The notes beneath the pieces were generated by a model that had not been told where the DNA came from, made no database searches, and saw only the letters and a list, made by a program, of their open reading frames with translations. Source: Puccinia triticina (Eukaryota; Basidiomycota; Pucciniomycetes; Pucciniales; Pucciniaceae). Taken from it: 64,000 nt of DNA. Position 1 is the stretch's first letter; each line of letters begins with the position of its first letter. Location of the stretch: contig NC_070562.1 in assembly GCF_026914185.1 (NCBI RefSeq), positions 4,836,001 to 4,900,000 of the forward strand, written 5' to 3'. The position numbers and the translations under genes were made by a program. This document shows positions 1 to 10,295 of this stretch, piece after piece.

Positions 1-1223
1 TACGTCCACCAGACCATAGCAAACCCGCCCCGCCATAGTGTCTATGAACTCCTCTATGCGTGGCGGCAACCCAGCGTCCCGTATAGTGACCGAATCAAGC
101 CGTTGCAAGTCATGCACGATCCGCAGACTCTTCTTGTCCTGCTTAATTACCGCAAAGATTGGGCTAGAATAGCTGGAGCATGATTGCTCATACAACCCCG
201 TCCGCAACCGTTCCCGCACCAGCTCCGTCATCTCTCCTCAAATCGCCGCTGGTATAGGAATGGGCCGTATCTGCCATGGCTCATGCGGAACCGTGGGTAT
301 TCGATAAGGATCCCCAATACTCCGCTTGAGTAAGCCTCGATCTTCCGGTCCAAATGACAACGCCTTCTCCCGCAACGTGATGGCTTCGGCCAATAAGTGG
401 AACTCCTCCTCGTGGAGCCATTCCGGTGGCCCAAAGTTGAGACTGGCCATCCGCTTTGTCGGCTCAAACCTTGGCGGAACCCGATGCAGAGGTGTCTTGA
501 ACGGATCCCGGCTCCACTTGATCTCCCTTAATGGCGGGTTGAGCTCCTGCGGCATCACCACATTCCGCGGCCGCACCTTCTTTGCCACCGGTTTATACCT
601 CCCACCGTTGACTCGGCCCATTATTGCCTCGCCGTCGCCGCCGATTTTCCTAGCCACAATCAAACCCCTGCGCGGACGTCTCATTTCGCTCACGATCGTG
701 GCACAGTGGTAGGGTTTCGTAGAAAGCCGACTCAGAATTGCATACTCGGGAGGACTTACTTGTACACTGCTCGCCTCCGCCGCACAGCTCCTGATTTCCG
801 CACCAATTTTTCTGCTCTAGTCCATTCCCGCTTTCCGCTTGTCACTCGTCCCTGTCGCAGAGTAACGGCTCATCACAGTGGCGCTGTGGTAGTGCTTTGA
901 TCCTTCCACACTCAGAGATGCACACAATGGAAAGCTCACTTTGGTATTGAACTGCCTTGCTGTCCCTTCGCCAATGCCCTCCCGCTTCTTAAATGTCGGC
1001 CGTCCAGGCTGAGTCAAAGCTTCCTCTGCCCGGATAGCTCGGCCAACAACTAAAAATCCTCCGCAGGAGGCTCCGCACAGTGATGCAGTGCCCCATTGCC
1101 CACCTCCGTCACCCAATCTCCGCTTTGAGGCTGGTAGATGATTGTCTTGTACTGCTTCCTGTGAGTCCCTTCCACCCGCATCACTTCCTCTTGCCTTGCG
1201 GGACAGAAACGCAGCTGCGCTGG
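1..1223 (-). pseudogene. Ty3-type linker and start of reverse transcriptase (broken)
   Basis: After the protease the same frame continues to about 1045 with coding-like residues (QEEVMRVEG, YKTIIYQPQSGDWVTEVG), then meets TAG and TGA. Coding then resumes in another frame (693 down to 1), so there is a frameshift between roughly 920 and 800. The lower part contains the RT entry region: PIPIPAAI, a TGA at 238-240, TELVRERLRTGLYEQS, then IFAVIKQ and LRIVHDLQRLDSVTIRDAG, which is the conserved start of the RT domain in Ty3-type elements. The catalytic YxDD box would lie beyond base 1. Confidence 0.75.
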
Positions 1224-3353
1224 TCAACCAAGGATGATCTCGTGAGACCTAGTCACCAAGAACAATAACTTCTTGACCACTCTCGCCACCTCCACGGTCT
1301 CCGCCTCCGCTACCCCGTCCACTTCACAAGTAAACCCACCCATCCTGCGGATTTTTATGTGAGTCTTCCGCAGCACCAAGTTAGCCTCCGACGCCAAATC
1401 CGCCGGGAGAATGTTGATCATGGACCCCGTGTCGATCATAGCCCATTTCGTGAAGTTTGCTACCCTCATACTCACGTATCCCAGTGGGCAGGACACGGCC
1501 GTAGATGGTAGAACAGGAATTGAATCCAGCAAGTGTCCAAACTCAAACTCCGCACACTTAACCTCTGCCGTTTCCGCGTTAGTGGTGACAGCCGTCGCTG
1601 CTGGCTTCCTTTCACCTGACGCCTCTTTCAACACGCTGATCATCTCTTCCGCCATCACCGGGGAAATTGCCGCCAGCTCCCTCAAGGTAAGGGCTACCGT
1701 GGTTTCCGCGCCCATTGCTTGCCGTGCAACTTCTGCCGCCTTTTTCTTGTTGCCCCCCGCCACCGGAGCTACCGGAAGCTGCTTGACCGGCTCCAGTCTG
1801 GCTTTAGGAGCGGAAATGGGATCCAAATCCATCTTTTCCAAACGCTCCCCTAAGAAGACTTCCCCCGTTTGCACGCACTTCACACTGCTGGCCACTGCCG
1901 GCGGCTTCCACACCATGCCCTTGATCATCCCAATATTCACTTTCCATTCCACCTCTTTTCCTTTTGCCAAAGGTTGCCCGGCCCGCACCACGTCCCTTGG
2001 AACCGGTCCATCCACTGGCGTACGATCCGGCCAAAAAAAAGTGCGCCCCCACGAGGAAACTTTTCCCGCAGCCCGATCTGTTTCGAAGTACTTGCACTGA
2101 TTCCGCATATGGCCAGTTTCCTTGCAGTAGTCACACACCGGAGGTCCTCGCCTCCACGGCGGCATCCTGCCAGCCTGCGGAGCACCGTCCGTTGGAGGAG
2201 CCACAGGAGCGGCTGCTGGTGCCACGACCGCCTGTTGTTCCTTTGGTTGCTTGTGCGCCGCTCTCTGCATGAGCAACTTCAATTCTTTCAGCATATCCGC
2301 CAGGTCACTCACGTCTTTGACCGTCACCGGCGCCTGCGGAGCCGGTTCCGCCCTCACAACTGCATCTCCTTGGCTGTTGTTCATGAGCTCCAACACTTCG
2401 AGTTCCGCCTTGACAGCAGAGCGCAGCTCCTTCATGCTGGGCAGCAGTTTTGGCCCACCTAGTCGTGGTTTGACCATCAGTCCTTGCTCGTTAAGTCCCC
2501 AAAGCACCTTCTCAGTGAAGGTCCGGTCAAATCCCTTCAAGAAAATCCGCTTTGTCGTACCCATATTGGCCGTCACGATCTTGTTCCTCTCCAGATACCG
2601 CAGAACCTGGTCGAAACTAGTAATGTAGGACACATACTCCACTCTTGTCTGCACACCGCCCTTTTCCGCACGCTCCAAAGCCACTTTCTCCAAGTCACTC
2701 TCCCAATACCTGGGTCCACGATCTTCCCACCTCTCAAGTATCTCCTCCTTGAGCTTGGTCCAATCTTTACTCTCAAACCCCTTCATGTCCTCCACTTCCT
2801 GCAAGTCCTTGCCTTCCGGAAAGAAGTTGACCACCTGGTACGCTTTATCTGCATCCGTCAGACCTTCTTGCAGAGCCGCTCTTTCGAACCGGTCGATAAA
2901 ATGCTCCACCTCCGCCTCTGAAAACTTAAGGTGCGGATAATCCCTGGGCCATATCTTCACTCCGCTTGGGGCAGGAGCCGCAGGTTGTTGTCCACCTAGC
3001 GCTTCCTCCATGGTCTCGTCTTCTGTCTCCTCTGGTCAAACTCCTCAAGTTCCGCTTGTTGTTCCTCCCGCTGGCACCGCTGGTCAATCGTTCAGGGTGC
3101 TCCGCTGGTACAACTGTTGCCTCCTCGCTGCGATTGACTGATTAGGTGAAAACTGACTCCGCGTCAACGAAAAAGATATCTGTCCTAGTCTCGGTCCTCC
3201 CGCTGGTCCCAACCACGATTGTCTTTTGGCTGGTCTTGAAGAAGAACCTTCTCCGTTTTCCGCAATTACTGTGTCTCCGCTGTCCGAGCCGCCTGATCTG
3301 ATCTGAGATTCTTTGTCACCTGGAGTAAAGAATTCCCCTTCCGAAGGGTTCAT
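1224..3353 (-). pseudogene. Ty3-type Gag and aspartic protease (broken)
   Basis: The main open stretch (1224-3011, 595 codons) has a retrotransposon capsid-like helical region, then a zinc knuckle of the form C-x2-C-x4-H-x4-C (CDYCKETGHMRNQCKYF) near residue 294, then a retropepsin-like D-T-G site (AMIDTGSMINILPADL) near residue 530. The same frame continues upstream to 3353 through three TGA codons (3084-3086, 3045-3047, 3036-3038), so the Gag N-terminus was probably longer. Downstream the frame meets TGA at 1224-1226 right after the HEIILG segment that normally links protease to RT in such elements. Every one of these TGAs is preceded by T and would be restored to Arg by one C-to-T reversal. 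Not functional as it stands. Confidence 0.8.
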
Positions 3354-3429
3354 TCAACAATTCCGCGCAAGTCTACTTCCCAAGTATCCAATAACAACAC
3401 AAAGTTGGGTTCCCGGCCAGACCCCCACT

Positions 3430-4207
3430 TGTCAGAAAGAAAGCTGGTTAGCTGGTGAAGAATGTCCACTGACCGTCTTCCTCAAGAATATTGATGTCCG
3501 GGCTGTGTGATTGTCGGTAACTTGGCTCCGCACTGCTACTTTCCGCTAGCCTTCAGCGCTCCTCTACCAAGCCTGATCTATAGCGTAATAATCCGCAAGT
3601 GAATGAAGCTCCGCACTTTGTAAATGCAAGAATCCGCAGTAACTCTCCAATCAGAATAAGAACACAGATAATCTCCAATAACTCTTGTACGTCCGTAGTT
3701 GTAAGTACAATGATGAGAGAAATCCGTAATAAAAAATGATAGGATGATGATAGTAGGATGAGGAAAAAAAGAGGAGAAAACCCTGAGCCACCCCCGTCCT
3801 TCCCTCCACGCATGTGACCGTTCCCACCCGATCCCGCACTAGTCCTCCAGCTCCGCCCGCTATCCCGCTTGTCACTCTCCCAGACTCCGCTCCTCTCTGA
3901 CGCTTGTCCTCCCACCGTCCTCTGTCTAGCCCCCGTCAGTTGTTCTCTCGCCACCGCCTTCACCCCGGTTCCACCCGCTGGTGGAACCCGCTCTGGCTGT
4001 CATGGCTCACCCGCTGACGCGCCGCTGCTACCAGTCCACGTGTGTAGTCCCGCCGCAGTCCAGCCCTGTCTTTTCCGCTCCAATCCAAATACCCAATCCA
4101 AAATCTGCAATCCGCGATCCGCGATCCGTGCATTCCAATCCGCGCGTGACTTTCCATAAGCTTTCCTAGCGTGCTTTCCTGACCTCATCCTCAGTGCTTA
4201 TGTCACA
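3430..4207 (-). repeat. Putative LTR of the minus-strand Ty3-type element
   Basis: On the minus strand this 778-bp segment starts TGTGACA and ends CTGACA, fitting the TG...CA rule for LTR ends. It is followed, two bases later, by TGGGGGTCTGGCCGGG, which begins with TGG as a tRNA primer-binding site should. The Gag frame starts about 75 bp further in. The segment is rich in TCCGC motifs on the plus strand. The limits are inferred from end motifs only, because the partner LTR is not in the window. Confidence 0.5.
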
Positions 4208-4314
4208 GGAATGCACTCTGCCCGAGCGGCTTTGTGCATTCCCCGCCCGCGCTATCCCCCGTGGACATTCTACCTCGCTTGCCTATATAAATCACCACAT
4301 TGACCAAAAGATAT

Positions 4315-5222
4315 CCCTCCCGGTCGACTGCTTCATACAATAGTTGACTGGGAGGGATCCCTCCCAGTCGTCCGGGAGGGCTCCCTCCCGGACAACTGAT
4401 ACATACAGTAGTCAACCGGGAGGGAATACATTTATCAGTCCTCCGGGAGGGATACCTCCCGGACGACTGCTCCATACAACAGTTTTCCGGAAGGGATGCC
4501 TCCCGGACGACTGTTCTATGTATCAGTTGTCTGGGAGGGATGCTTCCCGGAGGACTGATATATGTATCAGTCGTCCTGGAGTCATCCCTCCTGGTCGACT
4601 ATTGTATGAACCTCTCGACCGGGAGGGATGCCTCCCAGACAAATATTCCCTATATCAGTCAAACGGGAGGGATCCCTCCCGCAGGACTGATAAATGTATC
4701 AGTTGACCAGGAGGGATCCCTCCCGGTCGACTGCTCCATACAACAGTCGTCCGGAAGGGATGCCTCCCGGACGACTGTCCTATGTATTAGTCAACCGGGA
4801 GGGATGCTTCCCGGAGGACTGATATATGTATCTGTCGTCCGGGAGGCATCCCTCCCGGTCGACTATTGTATGAACCTGTCGTCCGGGAGGGATCCCTCCC
4901 GGATGACTGATACATAGAACAGTCGTCCGGGAGGCATCCCTTCCGGACGACTGTTGTATGGAGCAGTCGACCGGGAGGGATCCCTCCTGGCCGACTGATA
5001 CATTTATCAGTCCTCCGGGAGGGATCCCTCCCGGTCAACTATTGTATGAACCTCTCGACCAGGAGGGATGCCTCCCGGACGAATATTCCCTATATCAGTC
5101 GAACGGGAGGGATCCCTCCCGGACGACAGGTTCATACAATAGTCGACCGGGAGGTATCCCTCCCGGACAACTGATACATACAATAGTTGACCGGGAGGGA
5201 TCCCTCCCGGTCGGCTGATAGG
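4315..5222. repeat. Array of about 18 short palindromes (hairpin minisatellite)
   Basis: Roughly every 50 bp there is a near-perfect palindrome built on CCGGGAGGGATCCCTCCCGG, usually extended outward by GTCGAC or GTCGTC/GACGAC arms, giving stems of 12-15 bp. Spacers between palindromes fall into a few families (for example ACTATTGTATGAACCT, GATATATGTATCAGT, AATATTCCCTATATCAGT) and occur in both orientations; the block near 4850-4905 recurs inverted at about 5107-5155. Repeats are diverged by scattered substitutions. Open reading frames on both strands here are artefacts of the repeat composition. There are no identical spaced repeats, so this is not a CRISPR array. Confidence 0.85.
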
Positions 5223-5550
5223 TCGACATGGGCTGGTCGACATGAGTGCCCTTTCATCTAGCCTTGTCGACCCCGCCTAGGACAGGAGGGTTTACTACTA
5301 GTCGAAATGGGCGCATATTCTGGTCGACCTGGTGGAATTCCCTCCAAGGGCTTGTATTATGTGTATGGAAATAAATCCCCTTGTTGATGACCAATGAGCA
5401 CCAGTACAGCTCCGGAACTTGGTGCATGCAAATACTGAGCTAGCTGAGCTGCCCTGTGATTAATCAAGGAATGAACGTGGATGTCCTGGAAGTCTCACCC
5501 TGGATTACGCATGTCAACTGACGGCGCTTTCTCAAGTTTTTTTCACAGTG
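5223..5550. other. Spacer between hairpin array and copia element
   Basis: A few more GTCGAC sites (near 5222-5325) continue the motif of the neighbouring array. No coding signal is seen. The abrupt change at 5551 is where the truncated copia LTR begins. Confidence 0.5.
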
Positions 5551-5809
5551 AAGGGGTCTGAGGGCGAGTGGAGTGTGAGCAGAATAAATCGTAGATTGCA
5601 TAAGTAAGATATGGACATGATAGGAAAACATGAGAGGATGAGAAAGGAGAATGAGAAGGTACTATACCTGAGGGCAAGTGGAGTGTGAGCAGAATGGATG
5701 AGGAATCCATTCTGTCACCGGCAGCTCCTCAGGTATAGTACTCTATGTGTGACACCTGTGCAACAGGCATGTAGCATACGCGGAAAGGGGCTAGAGGTCT
5801 AGCTCAACA
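5551..5809 (-). repeat. 3' LTR of the copia element (outer end truncated)
   Basis: Matches 10304-10562 base for base except two substitutions. On the minus strand it begins TGTTGAGC. The last 13 bp present in the other LTR (TGATGAGCGAGAC on the plus strand) are absent, replaced by unrelated sequence. Inside, a segment around GAGTGGAGTGTGAGCAGAAT occurs twice about 110 bp apart, and a 15-bp inverted repeat (CTATACCTGAGG / CCTCAGGTATAG) brackets its middle. Confidence 0.85.
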
Positions 5810-5820
5810 CCCCCCCTTGC
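5810..5820 (-). other. Polypurine tract of the copia element
   Basis: On the minus strand GCAAGGGGGGG abuts the TGTTG start of the downstream LTR. That is the expected position and composition of the plus-strand primer of an LTR retrotransposon. Confidence 0.7.
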
Positions 5821-6024
5821 TACATACCTGTTGGTATGGTCAGAGTGGAAAAGAGAATAAGAAGGGAAAAAAAGATAAGAAACTTTGACATGAGACTGTG
5901 ACATAAGAGAAAGTGAGATAAAAGAAAAGATGGAACAATGAGAAATAGGGACAAGGATGGATTGACGGAGAGAAAGGGATCAGGGGACAATGCCGAAGAG
6001 ATGTCAATGTTTTTCTAAGAGGAC

Positions 6025-7971
6025 TCAAGATAGCGGTTTTGTCAACATGTCTGCGAGCATGTTGTTCATGGAGACATGGAGAAGAGAGATGGTGTCGTCC
6101 TTGATGCATTCACGGATGAAGTGGTACCTCGCGCGGATGTGCTTCGTCCTTGCGTGATGTTCTGGATTCTTTGCCAGGGCTTCGGCTCCCTTGTTGTCAA
6201 CATGGATGGGGATCGGATCGCTGGGGCGGAGAGACAGTTCAGTGAGAAGTTGGAAAAGCCAGAGACCTTCCTTACATGAGTCGGAAAGTGCTTTGTATTT
6301 GGCTTCCATGCTGGAAAGGGAAACGGTTGCCTGTTTTCTAGATTTCCACAAGATAGCGCCATCACCCATGCAGTAGGTGTATGCTGAGGTTGATCAACGG
6401 TCATCACAATCTTCCGCCCAATCTGAGTCGGAATATCCTGAACATTCAAGAGAACCTCCCAAGCGCAGCTTGAGGTCCGCCGTTGTGACCAAGTAGTTGA
6501 GGATGCGCACAGCTGCGTACCAGTGGGAGAGGGAAGGATTGCTTAGATATTGCAACAGTTTGTTGACGGCAAAGGATACGTCCGGACGAGTACATTGAGA
6601 GATCCACAAGAGAGATCCAATGATTTGAGGATACGGCCCAGGAGACAACGGATCAAAGGAAGTCTTGTGGGTTAAGTTTTTGGAGTAGGATTTGGTGGGA
6701 GTAGAAACAGTGTGTGAGTTACCGTCTAGAAATTGCTTGCTTATTTCTTTGATGTAGTGGGCTTGATTAAGGAATACATGGCGGTTTGGAATATCTCGAG
6801 TGATTTTGATAGACAGGAAGTGATTGAGATCCTTGTCCGCGCCAATCACAAAGCGTTTTCTAACCGCCGAGATGAGATTGTCCACAAACGGTGGTTCACC
6901 GACAATCACAAGATCGTTGACATGAGTTGTGAGAGTGCCAACTAGCTTACCCGAGTGGATTTTGAAGTAGAGAGTAAGATTGTAGGCGGAGTTGGATAGC
7001 CCAAGGTTGAGAAGAGCTTTGTGTATTTTGATGTTCCATTGTTGAGGAGACTGCTTAAGCCCGTAGAGTGAGCGGTTCACCTTGCACACCCAGTCGGGAT
7101 GCTGAGGGTCTTTGAAGCCCGGTGGTTGTTCCATAAAGACCGGGGTGTCGAGATGGCCATTGAGGAAAGCCGTTTTGAAATCGACTTGTTAACCTTTCCA
7201 GCTTCAGCTTCCGAGGAGTCCGAGAATTAAATGAAGTGTTTCTAGTCGTAGTGTTGGGGAGAACACCTCGTCGTAGTCAATACCTTGGATTTGAGAATAT
7301 CCCATGGCGACCAGGCGAGCCTTGAGTTTTTGGATTGTACAATCGGGGTGTCGCTTGATTTTAAATACCCACTTTGACTTGATGATTTTGCGTTTCTCGG
7401 GTTGGGGAACCAGTTTCCAAGTGTGCATACCGAGCAGCAAAGAGTATTATTCATCAGCAGCCTTCAGCCAGCGCTGTTTGTTTGGTGATTTGAGAACCTG
7501 TCGCCAAGTTTTGGGTGTGTCGAGATCAGCATCCACATTGGCTGCCTTAGCCCAGTGGCCTAGACGATTGGGAGGCTTACGTTATTGAGAAGATGTGCGC
7601 TGGGGAGGAGAGTCCGCAGGAGGTGGAGGAGAAGGGGATGGGGGTAAGGGGGGGAGGTCAGGGAGAGAAATGAAGGACAGGTTATCTTTGGATGAGGAGG
7701 GAGTTAACGGGGTTCTGTCTTCATTCTCTTTGACTGAGAGAGGAGGGGATATGGAGGTGAATTTTTGAGAAAGGGGAGCAGTGACAGGCCAGGAGATTTT
7801 GACCAAAAGATGTTTTGGGGAAGATTTCAGGGGTGATCCATAGGGGAAGACAAGTTCGCTGAATACAATGTCTCTATTTGATGACAGATTGTTTTTTGAG
7901 ATCCCACAGGCGGTAGCTGTTGCCGTTGGATAGATAGTAGAGGAGGATGGAAGATCAAGCCTTTGGGTCAA
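6025..7971 (-). pseudogene. Copia reverse transcriptase and RNase H (broken)
   Basis: In one interrupted frame the region encodes the RT entry (KSKWVFKIKRHPDCTIQKLKAR near 7370, GYSQIQGIDYDEVFSP), QVDFKTAFLNG near 7160, LYGLKQSPQQWN, then a catalytic region reading THVNDLVIVG where YVDD is usual, and TRPDVSFAVN. RNase H follows (STSAYTY, SRKQATVSLSSMEAKY, HIRARYHFIRE). Stops lie at 7582-7584, 7447-7449, 7204-7206, 7189-7191 and 6394-6396, and there is a one-base frameshift near 7885. The loss of the first catalytic Asp in YVDD is a second reason to call it dead. 7590-7971 is the low-complexity Ser/Pro linker between integrase and RT. Confidence 0.85.
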
Positions 7972-8023
7972 GCTTCTTTCGATTGGGTTCAGGGACTTTT
8001 TACCACGTTAGACATCCGAAGGG

Positions 8024-8929
8024 TCAAATCGTGGAGAAGTTAACTTGAGGGAGATTTAGGATGGAGTTAGGGGATTTGAAACCTGCTGGTGTGTGACAAG
8101 GGAAAGAGTTGTAGGGGAAGAGGGAGTGGCGGAGTGCATCTACCCAGAAGGATTTGGGTAGGTGGGCGGTGAGAAGCGCAGATCAAACAAAATTGTGAAT
8201 GGTTCTGTTTGTCCGCTCGGCTACGCCATTGAGTTGAGGGGAGTGCGGAGGACCGGGATTGTGTTTGATTCCTGAAGACGTGAGATAGCTGGTGAATTTG
8301 AGAGATAGGTATTCTCCGCCGTTATTGGTCCAGAGTGCTTGGATTGTGTGCAAGCCGGATTTTTCAAAGAAAGTGTGATAGGTCTTGAAACAAGAGAAAG
8401 AGTTGGATTTGTTTTTCATTGGGTAGACAGTGAGGGACTTTGAATGATCATTGACGAAGGTGATGAAGTACCAATATCCTTTGCGCAAAAGTACTTCATA
8501 GGAGGCAACATCGGAGTGAATAAGTTTGCCGGGCTTGGAGGAACGGTAGGGAGAGCGGGACCAGAAAGGATGTTGGTGCATTTTGGTTTGAACACAGACT
8601 TGGCACTTTGGAACATTGATGTTGTTTGATATAGAGGGAACAACTCCATTCAATTTGAGGAGGAGCTTGAGAGCCTTAAGGCCTAGGTGGGAGAAGCAGA
8701 TATGATATCCAAGAAGGGAGGTGTCAGAATAGGAAGGGGAAGTTGGAACAGAGGAACATTGGCTCACTGGGTGGGAAGGCAAATAGTACAGGTTGCCCCA
8801 ACAATACCCGCGGCCAGCCAATGTTCCTGTCAGCTGTAAGTTAGACGGGTCAAAGATGTTGCACAAGGATTTTTTAAAAATGATCGTGAGTCCTTTGTTG
8901 CACAGATTTGCAATGGAAAGGAGGGGCTA
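8024..8929 (-). pseudogene. Copia integrase (broken)
   Basis: The main open stretch (8183-8866) starts with the GAG-pre-integrase zinc region (HLGLKALKLLLK, CQVCVQTKMHQHPF) and continues into the integrase core: HSDVA gives the first Asp, ALWTNNGGEYLS has Asn where the second catalytic Asp (DNGGEY) is normal, and GVAERTNRT gives the Glu. Frame continues downstream as FWVDALRHSLFPYNS through TGA codons at 8183-8185 and 8024-8026, and upstream past TAG at 8927-8929 into the protease region. So both nonsense changes and a catalytic substitution have hit this domain. Confidence 0.85.
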
Positions 8930-9379
8930 GTGAAGGGAAGGGATGGCAAGAGTTGTGACGGAGGTTGAACCGTTGACCGGGAGCGTTAATGTGCCTTTGT
9001 GAGAAGCCTCTACAATCAAGTGGTTGGCTAGATGAACGGGGGTGTTTTTGGGAGTTGGATTTTCAACCGAGTCAAGGTAGGGGGTCATAGACATGGAACA
9101 GCCCAAATCAAGGTTTGGATCACCTGATGGTCGCATGTTGGGCGGGGTAGATAAAGCCAGAACTGCATTTTTGGCTGTCACACTGCATTCGGATCCGGAG
9201 TAATCTGAATTGTTGTCACGGCGTACTTCAGCATAGCTCCCCAGAGGTGCAGCGGATGTTTGACCAGCCCGTGTTTGTGGTTTGGAGGACGAAGTCGAAG
9301 TCAAGGATTCTGGTTGAGAGGCCTTCCAACAAGCCTTTTGGGCAGCTTTGTGCTCTATAATGAGGTTCTTGATGTTATT
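8930..9379 (-). pseudogene. Copia protease region (broken)
   Basis: Continuous in frame with Gag above it. The segment LDLGCSMSMTPYLDSVENP near 9110-9060 sits where copia proteases carry a D-S/T-G-A-S-x-H-M site; here the active site reads D-L-G-C-S, so the Ser/Thr is replaced by Leu. It is preceded by a Ser/Thr-rich linker after the Gag zinc knuckle and followed by strands that lead to the integrase zinc region. Confidence 0.65.
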
Positions 9380-10192
9380 TCAGGAGTTTAGATCGTGCCC
9401 ATCCCGGTTACACAGTGGACATCTTGGCTTCTCTTCCTGTGCACAAGACTTCGCAGGAGGTTGAGCTGACTTGATTGGTTTTGGCTTTGTGGAAGACACC
9501 GATATGATTTTGCCTTGAGATTCACAACGAACGGACTTGTTTTTAAGAGCTTTGACAATCGTTTTGGTTTTGAATCCTTCCTGGTTCATCAAAGCCAAAA
9601 CGCAGTGGATCCATTCGGGAGGAATTGAGCTTAGGAGGGCTGCGACGTGGACATTGTCGGGAGTGAGTGGCTTGTCTGGGGTGACAAGAGAGTTGAGGCG
9701 CTTGTGGGACTGAGCCAGGGAGTCAATGTGTGCGTCAATGTTGTCTCTGGTCATACGTGCGTTGACAATTTTTTGGATCCAGTAGACACGACCCCCAGTG
9801 GAAGAGTCTTGATGAGCTTTTGAGAGAGACCCCCACATACCGGCAGCATCGTCAGTGTGTTCTTGAAAATAGCGGAGATTGCTTTGTTTGACTATTTGAA
9901 CAAGTATTGCACAGACAGTGTCGTTGTTGTCTTCCCAGGTTGCAGGGCGAGCCGCCGGTTCCATGGCAGGGAGGACATATTGAACCTTCGCTGATTTGAA
10001 GACTTGGTTGACTACAAGCTTCCAGTCAAGATAGTTCGACTGCGGACCCAGTGCTTCAAAAATCGGGAGCCGTGCGGTTGAGATTTGTGGGGACGGAGTC
10101 GACATTGTGGTGGGTTTGATGTCAAGAGTGAGGTGAGGAGCGGAAGCGTCTTTTGTGGGATTGCTGCCGCTGTTGGTTGACATGTAGACCAA
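9380..10192 (-). pseudogene. Copia Gag (ends at a stop inside the zinc knuckle)
   Basis: A 270-codon open frame with the copia Gag layout: N-terminal Ser/Thr-rich tail, a capsid region (LDWKLVVNQVFKS, MWGSLSKAHQD, INARMTRDNIDAHIDSL, LLSSIPPEW), a basic linker, and a zinc knuckle CPLCNRDGHDLNS followed by TGA at 9380-9382. The stop falls exactly at the fourth Cys ligand of C-x2-C-x4-H-x4-C, a TGC/TGT to TGA change. The frame resumes beyond the stop into the protease linker, so the ancestor was a single Gag-Pol frame. Confidence 0.8.
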
Positions 10193-10280
10193 AAGAATGG
10201 GAAAAGGTGATCCAACCTAGTTCCCGTCGTGCCTGATTGACCTTGAAATTGTGTGATGTTTTAGCTGGAGGCTAAATGGA

Positions 10281-10295
10281 GCTCATAACCTGATG
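10281..10295 (-). other. Primer-binding site matching initiator tRNA-Met anticodon arm
   Basis: The plus strand reads GCTCATAACCTGATG, close to the initiator tRNA-Met anticodon stem-loop (GCTCATAACCCTGATG, one C fewer). On the minus strand GGTTATGAGC directly follows the LTR end TCATCA. Internal half-tRNA priming of this kind is known from Drosophila copia, and here it also fixes the LTR end at 10291. Confidence 0.65.

Larger units (their letters stand above)
1..4207 (-). mobile_element. Decayed Ty3/gypsy-type LTR retrotransposon, cut by the left window edge
   Basis: Read on the minus strand, the order is LTR (3430-4207), Gag, aspartic protease, then the beginning of reverse transcriptase, which leaves the window at base 1. 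This Gag-PR-RT order is that of Ty3-type (Metaviridae) elements, although integrase and RNase H lie outside the window so the assignment rests on protease and RT style. Reading frames are broken by in-frame stops and at least one frameshift, so the copy is not functional. The second LTR is outside the window, so age and target duplication cannot be judged. Confidence 0.8.

Noticed and set aside
817..1227. 136-codon minus-strand frame after the protease
   Set aside because: The neighbouring frame gives recognisable retrotransposon linker residues over most of this stretch, so this one is largely a shadow.
4315..5222. CRISPR-like regularly spaced repeats
   Set aside because: The repeats are palindromic, diverged and in both orientations, spacers fall into repeated families, and the context is a fungal nuclear genome.
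4344..5243. Open frames encoding GRDPSR/RPGGIPPG-type proteins on both strands
   Set aside because: They are translations of the palindromic array and exist equally on both strands.
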